A stretch of DNA of 37,037 nucleotides from Alphaproteobacteria bacterium (GTDB lineage Bacteria; Pseudomonadota; Alphaproteobacteria; Puniceispirillales; UBA1172). Positions 1 to 7,811 of this stretch are shown here, piece after piece. Position 1 is the stretch's first letter, and every line of letters starts with the position of its first letter. The position numbers and the translations under genes are program-made. The notes beneath the pieces were generated by a model, which saw nothing but the letters and a program-made list of their open reading frames with translations, was not told the DNA's origin and made no database searches. The stretch is taken from assembly GCA_016778985.1 (NCBI GenBank), contig JADHOM010000019.1, forward strand, positions 1-37,037, in the 5' to 3' direction.

Positions 1-22
1 AATCTTTCATATTATTCATCAT
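1..22 (-). CDS. 5' end of an unidentified gene, possibly glyA (partial)
   Basis: The minus strand has a good Shine-Dalgarno sequence (TGGAGA, at 25-30) followed by two consecutive ATG codons at 22-20 and 19-17. They open a frame reading M-M-N-N-M-K-D before the window ends. The start lies 36 bases after the rpiB stop on the same strand, so it is probably co-transcribed with rpiB. In many alphaproteobacteria rpiB is followed by glyA (serine hydroxymethyltransferase), which makes glyA the leading guess. Seven residues cannot confirm this. Confidence 0.4.
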
Positions 23-58
23 TTTCTCCATATTTCTTTTAGAAACAAATCAAAAATC

Positions 59-511
59 TTAGCCTTTCAGAGCAGATAGTTTATCTACCCTGCCAGAGTG
101 TCGCCCTGCCTCAAACTCTGTGTTCAAAAAAACATCTATGGCGGCTAATGCTGTTGTCTCACCGATAAGCCGCTCACCGATAGCAATGACATTAGCATTA
201 TTATGTTGTCTGGCAAGTTTAGCTGTTGTGACATCATGGCACAGTGCAGCTCTGATCCAAGGGAATCGGTTAGCGGCTATGGAAATGCCAATGCCTGAAC
301 CGCATACCAATACACCAGCACTATCGGGAACTGATTTCATGTTTTGCGCTAGCGTTTCCGCGTAATCAGGATAATCCGCCTTGCCATCACCATTATATCC
401 CAAATCATGCGGCATCATGCCAATATCGCGCAAATGATCAATAATAACGGCTTTGAGCGTCATGCCCGCGTGGTCTGATGCTAAATATATTTCTTTCAGA
501 GCAGAATTCAT
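59..511 (-). CDS. rpiB: ribose-5-phosphate isomerase B
   Basis: Interconverts ribose 5-phosphate and ribulose 5-phosphate in the non-oxidative pentose phosphate pathway, in the cytosol. The 150-residue product has the usual length and the LacAB/RpiB fold signatures: SDHAG at residues 12-16, DYPD at 47-50, the catalytic cysteine C70 in VLVCGSGIG, and HNNANV at 103-108. An AGGA sequence lies about 11 bases before the ATG, so the ribosome binding site is only moderate. The gene is preceded by a 349-base gap that separates it from the nuo transcription unit and is followed closely by another minus-strand start, suggesting a short operon. LacA/LacB sugar isomerases share the fold, but the active-site Cys and the single-gene setting favour RpiB. 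Confidence 0.93.
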   Translation of the reverse strand: MNSALKEIYLASDHAGMTLKAVIIDHLRDIGMMPHDLGYNGDGKADYPDYAETLAQNMKSVPDSAGVLVCGSGIGISIAANRFPWIRAALCHDVTTAKLARQHNNANVIAIGERLIGETTALAAIDVFLNTEFEAGRHSGRVDKLSALKG

Positions 512-860
512 GGCAAGATATATCCTGTTGCGGGTTAATTAATACTTCAACACCACGCCTAGCAAGTGCTGATTTGAACTATCACATAAATCATAAAAAC
601 AAACCAATCTAAGTGGTTCAGTAATCATATAAAACATTATGGCTAAAAAAGCGCAAGAAAAGTTATTTTTTATGGTGACAAGTGAAATTATATATCCTAG
701 TCTTTTCTTGTTATACCGAGGTTGGGGAGGAACCAAGGTAAATAATAATTACCAAACTAAATGGTGAGGGTTATCCCTTACCATTTTTTTTAACCATTTT
801 TTTAACCCTTTTTTGGTCATATTTTTTGAACTTCATGTGAGCTTGCGCTAAATGCTGATA
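512..860. other. gene-poor gap with hairpin and A-rich repeats
   Basis: I see no convincing protein gene and no tRNA in this 349-base stretch. It holds a hairpin with a T-tract at 759-791 and, on the minus strand, repeated GGTTAAAAAAAT-like units between about 782 and 816. A lysine-rich 21-codon frame runs at 836-771. A 65-codon minus frame at 539-736 starts at TTG, has no Shine-Dalgarno sequence and resembles no family I know. The promoter of rpiB should lie here, but I could not choose one. Confidence 0.6.
759..791 (+). terminator. hairpin with T-tract (terminator-like, plus orientation)
   Basis: The arms at 759-770 (AAATGGTGAGGG) and 775-786 (CCCTTACCATTT) pair over 12 positions with one G-T wobble around a TTAT loop. 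Eight T residues follow at 784-791. This is the shape of an intrinsic terminator reading to the right, yet no plus-strand gene ends here. Reading left, where the DUF1467 transcript would arrive, there is no T-tract, so its role for that operon is uncertain. Confidence 0.45.
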
Positions 861-1121
861 TTAACCTGTTATGGAGTCCATTCGCGCCATATCACGGAAA
901 GAGATAAAACCAGAATCAATAATATACCAAGCAATAACCCATAAAATCATTGCGATGACCGTTGTTATCGCTAACTTGATCATCATAAGCGGCCTTTCAG
1001 GTGCTGATGGGGCATGGCCTTCTTCAGGCATGGCACTAGCCATGGCGCCAAATGGCAGTGTCATGAAAAATACCCACCACCATAACAAGATATAAACAAC
1101 GATTCCTGAAACTATATCCAT
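861..1121 (-). CDS. DUF1467 family small membrane protein
   Basis: An 86-residue protein with two predicted membrane helices, at about residues 5-28 and 47-69. They flank a short loop with the sequence GHAPSAPERP. The N-terminal pattern (V-S-G-I-V-V-Y, then W-W-W-V-F-F-M-T-L-P-F-G) matches the DUF1467 family as I know it. That family is largely alphaproteobacterial, commonly sits next to mce, and has no established function. Its ATG shares one base with the mce stop codon (TAATG), which indicates translational coupling and makes it the last gene of the nuo-birA-coaX-rnj-mce unit. In other alphaproteobacteria proS often comes next; here it does not. Confidence 0.8.
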   Translation of the reverse strand: MDIVSGIVVYILLWWWVFFMTLPFGAMASAMPEEGHAPSAPERPLMMIKLAITTVIAMILWVIAWYIIDSGFISFRDMARMDSITG

Positions 1122-1525
1122 TAGACCTGCTCTAGCTCGATTAGCGTTCCTGACACATCCTTTGGGTGAATAAACAACACTGGCTTACCATGAGCGCCGA
1201 TTTTTGGCGTGCCATCTCCAAGAATCCGTGCCCCTTGTTCAATCAAATAATCACGTGCCGCCAAGATATCTTTCACCTCAAAGCAAATATGATGCATGCC
1301 GCCATCAGGGTTTTGCTCAAGAAAACGGCTAATCGGGCTAGCCTCACCTAACGGTTCTAACAGTTCAATTTTTGTATCGCCCATTTCAATGAAAATCACC
1401 GTCACCCCATGTTCAGGTTGCGGCAAGGGCGCAGATATTTTGACCCCTAGTTTCTGCCCCCATTGACGTTTTGCCTCGTCCATATCAGGAACAGCAATAG
1501 CGATATGATTGACTTTATCCAGCAT
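1121..1525 (-). CDS. mce: methylmalonyl-CoA epimerase
   Basis: Interconverts (2S)- and (2R)-methylmalonyl-CoA so that propionyl-CoA carbon can enter the TCA cycle as succinyl-CoA. It is a 134-residue vicinal-oxygen-chelate protein of normal length. Probable metal ligands are H7 (in VNHIAIAV), a residue in the IELLEP segment near E54, H78/H79 in GMHHICFEV, and E130 near the C-terminus. The end GTLIELEQV is typical of the family. It starts two bases after the RNase J stop codon and overlaps the DUF1467 start by one base. No propionyl-CoA carboxylase or mutase gene lies in the window, but the BirA gene upstream would biotinylate such a carboxylase. A glyoxalase of another type is less likely. 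Confidence 0.92.
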   Translation of the reverse strand: MLDKVNHIAIAVPDMDEAKRQWGQKLGVKISAPLPQPEHGVTVIFIEMGDTKIELLEPLGEASPISRFLEQNPDGGMHHICFEVKDILAARDYLIEQGARILGDGTPKIGAHGKPVLFIHPKDVSGTLIELEQV

Positions 1526-1527
1526 AA

Positions 1528-3207
1528 TTAATTATCCCCATCGTCAAGGGCCGATACACGCATGATATGAATATGAATAACCGGTCGACGATCAACCATT
1601 TGGCGCGCCAAACGGCGTAAAGCCCCAGACAGTTTTTCAGTAATCTTATCATCATTATGACGATCTTTTTTTGGCATTGCCGCTAGTTCGTCTTCCACTA
1701 ATAACATCGCTTCTGCTAAATATGTACTCGCTTTGCTGCCCTCAATAACGCCGCTCTGGCTAATCATAGGACTGGTGCATAACTCCGCTCTTTCACTTAA
1801 AACAAGTGACGCTGTTACCGTCCCATTCCAGAGCATTTTACGGCGACTTGATAGCGCATCATTATGCAGGGGTATAACATCGTCCCCATCAATCGTCATT
1901 AAGCCTGTCTCCGCCTGACCCTTGACGCTTGTGCCTGAGTGGCTAAGGCTGATGACATGACCATTTTCTGGGATGTAGACATTCGGCACTTGGCATTGTC
2001 TAGCCAAATCAGCATGGGCGACGACATGGCGTGACGTGCCATGCACAGGAATGGCAATCTCTGGCCTGATTTTCTGATACATCAGCGTCATATCATCCCT
2101 AGCCGGGTGACCAGATACATGGATATCTGCATCATCAGCAGTGATGACCTTGATGCCACGAGCGATTAAATTATCATGGACTTTCTGGATAGCGACTTCA
2201 TTTCCGGGGATTTCCCGTGATGAGAACAGCGCCGTATCACCCGCCTCAAGCGAAACCATGTGATGCGTTCCATTTGCTACACGTGTCATAGCAGATCGCG
2301 GCTCACCTTGTGATCCACTACAAATAAGCAAAATATTTTCGCGTGGGATTAATCCAAACTCCTCCATCGGGATCATATCTGGCCAATTGTCCAAATAGCC
2401 GCAAGAGCGCGCCGCTTCATAGGCTCTGTTCAATGCTCGTCCGATTAGCATTGGGCTTCTCTCGGCTTCTTTTGCCGCCTCTATCAAGGAATTAAGACGG
2501 GCGACATTGCTGGCGAAACAGGTTACCGCCACTCGGCCTTTCTCAGCTTTGATGACATCAATTAGCCCTTGCCGCGCCACTGCCTCACTTGCTGTTGAGC
2601 CTTCAATCATGGCATTGGTGGAATCGCCAATCATCGCAAGCACACCATCTTCACCAAGCTGATCTAAGCAGTCAATATCAGATAATGGCCCTAATTGCGG
2701 ATCATCATCAAATTTCCAGTCACCTGTATGGAAAATTGTCTCACCGCCAACATTGATAATCAATCCTGCTGGATCAGGGATAGAATGTGTCAGCGCCACC
2801 ATCTCAATGTCAAAGGCACCTATTTTCTGTTTTTTATTATAATCTAGCACACGCAACGGAATAGGCAGATCAGGACAGCGTTCTTTTAATTTTTGCCGTA
2901 ATAGAGCCATCGTGAAAGGTGAGCCGTAAATCGGGCATCTTATTTTTTCCCACAGATAAGGGATAGCGCCAAGATGATCTTCGTGACCATGCGTTACAAC
3001 CAACCCCTGCAATTTATCCAGTTTATCATCCAAAAACCGTAAATCAGGCAGAACCACATCAACGCCAGGCATTGTCTCATCAGGAAAATTAATCCCTAAA
3101 TCCACCATTAGCCATTGGTCATCATAATGATAGAGATTAGCATTCATGCCAATCTCGCCTGAGCCACCTAATGGCACAAAGAGAATATCCGATGATTTCC
3201 AGTTCAT
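1528..3207 (-). CDS. rnj: ribonuclease J
   Basis: A metallo-beta-lactamase/beta-CASP ribonuclease that processes and degrades RNA from the 5' end and also cuts internally; it acts in the cytosol. The 559-residue protein has the zinc motif HGHEDH at residues 73-78, H141, and HTGD at 160-163. GDSTNA near 194-199 marks the beta-CASP region, with GHPARDD and PVHGTSRH further on, followed by the RNase J C-terminal domain. Alphaproteobacteria commonly carry one RNase J together with RNase E. The gene lies between coaX and mce in a tightly packed series (2-base gap on the mce side), the order I expect in alphaproteobacteria. Confidence 0.95.
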   Translation of the reverse strand: MNWKSSDILFVPLGGSGEIGMNANLYHYDDQWLMVDLGINFPDETMPGVDVVLPDLRFLDDKLDKLQGLVVTHGHEDHLGAIPYLWEKIRCPIYGSPFTMALLRQKLKERCPDLPIPLRVLDYNKKQKIGAFDIEMVALTHSIPDPAGLIINVGGETIFHTGDWKFDDDPQLGPLSDIDCLDQLGEDGVLAMIGDSTNAMIEGSTASEAVARQGLIDVIKAEKGRVAVTCFASNVARLNSLIEAAKEAERSPMLIGRALNRAYEAARSCGYLDNWPDMIPMEEFGLIPRENILLICSGSQGEPRSAMTRVANGTHHMVSLEAGDTALFSSREIPGNEVAIQKVHDNLIARGIKVITADDADIHVSGHPARDDMTLMYQKIRPEIAIPVHGTSRHVVAHADLARQCQVPNVYIPENGHVISLSHSGTSVKGQAETGLMTIDGDDVIPLHNDALSSRRKMLWNGTVTASLVLSERAELCTSPMISQSGVIEGSKASTYLAEAMLLVEDELAAMPKKDRHNDDKITEKLSGALRRLARQMVDRRPVIHIHIMRVSALDDGDN

Positions 3208-3209
3208 AA

Positions 3210-3992
3210 TCAGACCTGTTGCCGTTCAAAAATGATTGCTAGCCCTTTAAGGGTCAAGGTTGGATCGTATATATCTATTATCGGACTAGCATCACAAAAG
3301 ATAGCGCCTAAACCGCCCGTGGCAACAACCGTCGCATCAGGCGCATTAACGTTATCCTTGATACGCGCAACTATGCCTTCAAAGAGGCTGATATAACCAA
3401 AAAATAACCCACTATTCATAGCCGCAATCGTAGTCTTGCCAATAATCGGCAAATCTTTATGCCAATGCGCTGGATCAATAAGCGGCAATCTTGCCGCTGC
3501 CTGATAGAGAGCATCAATCGACAAGTTCACACCGGGTGAAATGACGCCACCGCAATATTCCCCCTCACCTGAGATATAATCAAAGGTTGTTGCCGTCCCA
3601 AAATCTATGACAATCGATGGACAGGCATAAATCAAACTTACCGCCGCCGCATTGGCAATACGGTCAGCCCCAGCTTGTTCAGGCTTATCAATGGCGATTG
3701 TCACGCCATGGCTTAAATCATCCGCGGTGAGAATATAACAAGTCGCATCAATATAGCGGTCGGCAAAACGCCTTAAAGCAGGCAGGGTTTCAGGCACAAC
3801 AGTTGAGATTATAATGCCGGTAATATCGGCAAAGGTATAATCATGACTTTTCAAATGAAACGCCAACCATGAGGCATAATCATCAGCCGTAAAAGCAGGA
3901 TCAGTAGATTTGCGCCAATTCAAAAACTGATCTTTATCTTGGCGTAATCCAAATACGATATTTGTATTTCCACCATCTATGACGAGAAGCAT
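3210..3992 (-). CDS. coaX: type III pantothenate kinase
   Basis: Phosphorylates pantothenate, the first step of coenzyme A synthesis. Type III enzymes belong to the ASKHA fold, have a high Km for ATP and are not feedback-inhibited by CoA. The 260-residue protein shows the family motifs: D6-G-G-N-T-N for phosphate binding, GAD at 108-110 followed by RIANA, and DFGTATT at 130-136. The C-terminal ATGGLG completes the nucleotide site. It lies between birA (51 bases upstream) and rnj (2-base gap downstream), a conserved neighbourhood. The spacing to birA is one of the larger gaps in this operon, but I see no terminator in it. Confidence 0.95.
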   Translation of the reverse strand: MLLVIDGGNTNIVFGLRQDKDQFLNWRKSTDPAFTADDYASWLAFHLKSHDYTFADITGIIISTVVPETLPALRRFADRYIDATCYILTADDLSHGVTIAIDKPEQAGADRIANAAAVSLIYACPSIVIDFGTATTFDYISGEGEYCGGVISPGVNLSIDALYQAAARLPLIDPAHWHKDLPIIGKTTIAAMNSGLFFGYISLFEGIVARIKDNVNAPDATVVATGGLGAIFCDASPIIDIYDPTLTLKGLAIIFERQQV

Positions 3993-4043
3993 AATCGATA
4001 TCCATCTTGGCTAGACCAAAGAGCGGCTAACCCTTGCCTGTAA

Positions 4044-4805
4044 TTAGTGTTTAGCCTGTTCTGCCTTACGCTTTGCCGGACGCGCTCTAGTAACATCACC
4101 TGCTGATATTGATAGCATGCCATCGCTATCGGTTTCTAGTTGCATCGTACCATTAGCATGAATTCCCCTAAACCGCCCATATATCATTTGATCTTGATTA
4201 AGGGTTAATGCAATATTTTCATCCAGAAATGCCGCCATATCTGTCCAGGGTTTAATAAATGGGGTGAGCGCCTCTTTATCCCAAAGGTTGAGATCATCTT
4301 TGAGTTGCGACAGAAACTGATCCCGAAAATCATCACTATCAACTGGCTCTTGTGAATGGTCTGATAACGCGGTGGCAGGCCAATTTTGGGCTTCTACTTT
4401 TGGCGTTTTTGTAAGATTTACGCCAATACCAATAATGATGGCCTGATGATAAACCTCAAGCAAAATACCAGCAATTTTTTGATCCAATACCAGGACATCA
4501 TTTGGCCATTTCAGACTGATTCGTGATGGCTCAATATATGCTCCCAAGGTTTTCGCTAAGGCTAGACTAACAACCAGCGATACCCCTGGCCAGTCTTGCT
4601 GTGGCTGTGATGGGGTAATAATGACCGAAAGATAGAGATTACCCTTTGGCGAGTGCCAGACACGATTATTTCGGCCACGACCTTTGGTTTGAATATGCGC
4701 CTGAATAACCGTCCCTGATGCGGCATTATCATCTATCGCCAAGCGTGCCAAATCAGATGTGCTGGATACCTTTTCTACAACAGAGAGCGCCAGTTGTGAA
4801 ATCAC
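4044..4805 (-). CDS. birA: biotin--[acetyl-CoA-carboxylase] ligase
   Basis: Activates biotin with ATP and attaches it to the biotin carrier domains of carboxylases. It has catalytic motifs KGRGR at residues 41-45, W50, KWPND at 99-103 and IAGILLE at 111-117, followed by a small C-terminal domain. There is no N-terminal helix-turn-helix, so it is a ligase without the repressor function of E. coli BirA. I chose the GTG at 4805, one base after the nuoN stop, giving 253 residues. It has a GCAGG just upstream and starts at the family's usual N-terminal strand (VVEKVSSTSDLA). An ATG at 4856 in the same frame would give 270 residues but overlaps nuoN by about 50 bases. Confidence 0.92.
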   Translation of the reverse strand: MISQLALSVVEKVSSTSDLARLAIDDNAASGTVIQAHIQTKGRGRNNRVWHSPKGNLYLSVIITPSQPQQDWPGVSLVVSLALAKTLGAYIEPSRISLKWPNDVLVLDQKIAGILLEVYHQAIIIGIGVNLTKTPKVEAQNWPATALSDHSQEPVDSDDFRDQFLSQLKDDLNLWDKEALTPFIKPWTDMAAFLDENIALTLNQDQMIYGRFRGIHANGTMQLETDSDGMLSISAGDVTRARPAKRKAEQAKH

Positions 4806-4806
4806 A

Positions 4807-6255
4807 TTAGCCTGCCACAAACACAACAAATGGGATAGCCGCAGTGATTTGTTCACGCAAGATGCTTAGCCCAAAAAGGAAAAACGCCATGATTAAGGCC
4901 GAGCCAAAGGCGATCATCATATTGCTACGCGGTACGTTATGATCAATTTCAATCACTTGTTCATCAACATACATGACCTTAATGATGCGAATATAATAAA
5001 AGGCGCCAATAACCGAGGCCAGAACCCCAATGATAGCAAGGATGACATGACCAGACGCGACCGCCGCTGAAAACACATACCATTTGCCAAAAAACCCACC
5101 CATAGGCGGTATTCCAGCCATAGAGAACATCAGCACCATCATAGCTAACGCATAAACCGGATGCGACCGTGAAAAGCCGGATAGGTCCTCAATCCGTGTT
5201 AATGGACGGCCTTCTTGCTTTATGGAAAGGATAATAGCAAACACCCCAATGGATGAGATCACATAAATTGCCATGTAAAGCATGACCGCACCAATACCCA
5301 TATCTGATGCCGCAGCAATCCCAACCAGCGCATAGCCCATATGGGCAATCGAGGAATACGCCATCAGGCGTTTAATATCCGTCTGCATAATCGCCCCACC
5401 GGCACCCACCAGCATTGATAACACCGCAATAATCATGACAATCTGTTGCCAGCTATCACTGGCATCAGCCAGCACACCATAGGTGAAGCGCAGGAATAAT
5501 GTCATCGCTGCTAATTTTGGAACAACCGCAAAAAATGCCGTAACAATGGTTGGCGACCCTTCATAGACATCGGGCGTCCACATATGAAACGGCGCGGCAG
5601 AAATCTTAAAGGCGATACCAGAGATTAAGAACACCATGCCAATAACAGCACCGGCGCTAACATTGCTTTCAAGCGCAATTTTAATGCCGTCGTAACTAGT
5701 ATGACCTGTAAAGCCGTATAGCAATGACGCGCCATATAGCAACAGCCCTGATGATAATGCCCCTAACAGGAAATATTTCAGGCCAGCCTCTGATGAGCGC
5801 AGGGATTCGCGGCGGATAGCGGCGATCACATATAACGGCAATGATTGTAATTCCAGCCCCATATAAAGCAAAATAATATCATTTGCCGATACCATGAGCA
5901 TCATACCTAACACCGATAACAACATCAGCAAAGGCAACTCAGGCCGATCAATTTGATCTTGCTTGAACTCTCTTTTCGCCATCATCAAAATGCCGATAGC
6001 ACCAAGCAAAATAATCACTTTCATATAGACCATAAAAGATGAGGTGAAAAATTGCCCATTAAACGCATAAGCTGGCTTATAGCCGTTATAAATTATCAGA
6101 AAAATAGCAATCAAAAAGCTGAATATCGTCAACCGTCTGACCAGTTTTGAGGCATATTCTTGCGGCATTATAAAAGCTGATAATAGCACTAGACCTAGAG
6201 AAGCAAGGGCGAGAAAAATTTCCGCAATAGCCGGTTGTAGATTAAGCAAATCCAT
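4807..6255 (-). CDS. nuoN: NADH-quinone oxidoreductase subunit N
   Basis: One of the three antiporter-like proton-pumping subunits in the membrane arm of complex I, related to ND2. The 482-residue protein has about 14 hydrophobic segments. It carries the conserved acidic residue in the LLYMGLELQSLPLYV helix and lysines in AFKISAAPFHMWTPD and TDIKRLMAYSSIAHMG, the charged axis used for proton transfer. A GGAG eight bases before the ATG supports the start. The stop codon is followed after one base by the birA GTG, indicating coupling. It is the last subunit gene of the nuo operon, as usual. Confidence 0.97.
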   Translation of the reverse strand: MDLLNLQPAIAEIFLALASLGLVLLSAFIMPQEYASKLVRRLTIFSFLIAIFLIIYNGYKPAYAFNGQFFTSSFMVYMKVIILLGAIGILMMAKREFKQDQIDRPELPLLMLLSVLGMMLMVSANDIILLYMGLELQSLPLYVIAAIRRESLRSSEAGLKYFLLGALSSGLLLYGASLLYGFTGHTSYDGIKIALESNVSAGAVIGMVFLISGIAFKISAAPFHMWTPDVYEGSPTIVTAFFAVVPKLAAMTLFLRFTYGVLADASDSWQQIVMIIAVLSMLVGAGGAIMQTDIKRLMAYSSIAHMGYALVGIAAASDMGIGAVMLYMAIYVISSIGVFAIILSIKQEGRPLTRIEDLSGFSRSHPVYALAMMVLMFSMAGIPPMGGFFGKWYVFSAAVASGHVILAIIGVLASVIGAFYYIRIIKVMYVDEQVIEIDHNVPRSNMMIAFGSALIMAFFLFGLSILREQITAAIPFVVFVAG

Positions 6256-6258
6256 TAT

Positions 6259-7794
6259 CTATTCTCCGAGGGCGGCAGTCGCTATTTGGCTATCGCCAGA
6301 AACATTGATATCAGCCACATTTATTTGTTCAAGAATGGACGTAATAGACACATCCATGATTTCAAAAATTCCGGCAGGAAATATTCCATACCAAAGGACA
6401 AGCACGGTGATCGGCGCAAAGATGAAAATCTCACGCCGATTAAGTGGCTCAAGGGCAATCACCTCATCCTTTTCGGCTCGCCCAAAGACGACTCGGCGAT
6501 ATAGCCACAACATGTAAGTAGCCCCCAAGATCACGCCCGTTGCGGTAAATATGGCAACCATGATATTAGCTTGCCACGCCCCGACCATGACCAGAAACTC
6601 ACCTACAAATCCGGTAGTTCCAGGCAGACCAACAGACCCAAGCATCATAATCATAAAGAACACAGCATAGCGCGGCATCGCATCAGCAACCCCGCCATAA
6701 GCATCTATGTCACGGGTATGGAGGCGGTCATAAACTACGCCGACGGCAAAGAATAAGGCGGCGGAAATTAAGCCATGACTGATCATCTGAAACATCGCAC
6801 CGGCAATGCCTTGCGCATTTAGTGAAAATATTCCAACGGTGACAAATCCCATATGAGCAACAGATGAATAGGCAATCAGCTTTTTCATATCTTGCTGCGC
6901 CAGCGCCACCAGAGAGGTATAAATGATCGCAATGATTGATAGCACGAATATCATCGGCGCAAATGTGACCGAGGCATCTGGGAACATTGGCAGAGAAAAC
7001 CGCAAGAACCCATAGCCGCCCATTTTCAACAAAACGCCAGCAAGGATCATGGAGCCTGCGGTCGGGGCCTCAACATGTGCATCAGGCAACCATGTATGGA
7101 CTGGCCACATCGGCATCTTAACCGCGAATGACGCAAAGAAGCCTAGAAATAGCCAAAACTGAATATCTGGATCAAACGCATAGGCGGCAAGGTCAGGTAT
7201 GTTGGTTGTTCCGGCAATATTATACATGACCAATATCGCAACCAGCATTAAGACCGAGCCGGCCAACGTATACAGGAAGAACTTAAAGGCAGAATAAACC
7301 CGTCTGGCGCCGCCCCAGATGCCAATAATGATAAACATTGGGATCAAAACAGCCTCAAAAAACAGGTAGAAAACAACTAGATCAAGGGCGGCAAATGTGC
7401 CAATCATCAATGTTTCAAGTGCCAAAAAGGCAATCATATATTCGCGTACCCGATGCTTAACAGACTGCCAGCTAGCCAATATGGCAAGCGGCGTCAAAAA
7501 CGCTGATAAAATAATAAATGGCATGGAAATGCCATCAACACCCATCATGAAACCAATACCATCATCGGCTAGCCATTGGCCACGATCAACGAATTGATAG
7601 CCATCATAAGTCGGGTCAAAATTAATCAACAGCACCAGTGATAAAAGAAAGGTGAAGCCTGATACCCAAAGGGTAACATTCCTTGCATTACGGCTGACGA
7701 CGTCCTCATCACCACGGATCAGCAGCAAAAAGACCACACCAATTAGCGGCAGGAACGTCAGAACAGTAAGGACAGGCCAGGTTGTTGTTTCCAT
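6259..7794 (-). CDS. nuoM: NADH-quinone oxidoreductase subunit M
   Basis: Antiporter-like proton-pumping subunit of complex I, related to ND4, with about 14 membrane helices. Family hallmarks include the glutamate in FYLFFEAVLIPMF, the lysine in FAVKMPMWPVHTWLPDAHVEAP, and the lysine in DMKKLIAYSSVAHMG. The start is decided by a strong Shine-Dalgarno sequence, AAGGAGAG (minus strand of 7800-7807), six bases before the ATG at 7794. This gives 511 residues beginning METTTWP. A longer frame from 7833 overlaps nuoL, has a basic non-family N-terminus (YQKLIGRRR), and is not supported. The gap to nuoL is 17 bases. Confidence 0.97.
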   Translation of the reverse strand: METTTWPVLTVLTFLPLIGVVFLLLIRGDEDVVSRNARNVTLWVSGFTFLLSLVLLINFDPTYDGYQFVDRGQWLADDGIGFMMGVDGISMPFIILSAFLTPLAILASWQSVKHRVREYMIAFLALETLMIGTFAALDLVVFYLFFEAVLIPMFIIIGIWGGARRVYSAFKFFLYTLAGSVLMLVAILVMYNIAGTTNIPDLAAYAFDPDIQFWLFLGFFASFAVKMPMWPVHTWLPDAHVEAPTAGSMILAGVLLKMGGYGFLRFSLPMFPDASVTFAPMIFVLSIIAIIYTSLVALAQQDMKKLIAYSSVAHMGFVTVGIFSLNAQGIAGAMFQMISHGLISAALFFAVGVVYDRLHTRDIDAYGGVADAMPRYAVFFMIMMLGSVGLPGTTGFVGEFLVMVGAWQANIMVAIFTATGVILGATYMLWLYRRVVFGRAEKDEVIALEPLNRREIFIFAPITVLVLWYGIFPAGIFEIMDVSITSILEQINVADINVSGDSQIATAALGE

Positions 7795-7811
7795 ATCTAC
7801 TCTCCTTCGGC

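Noticed and set aside
539-736. 65-codon minus-strand open frame in the gap upstream of rpiB
   Set aside because: It begins at TTG, lacks a Shine-Dalgarno sequence, and its composition and sequence resemble no protein family known to me.
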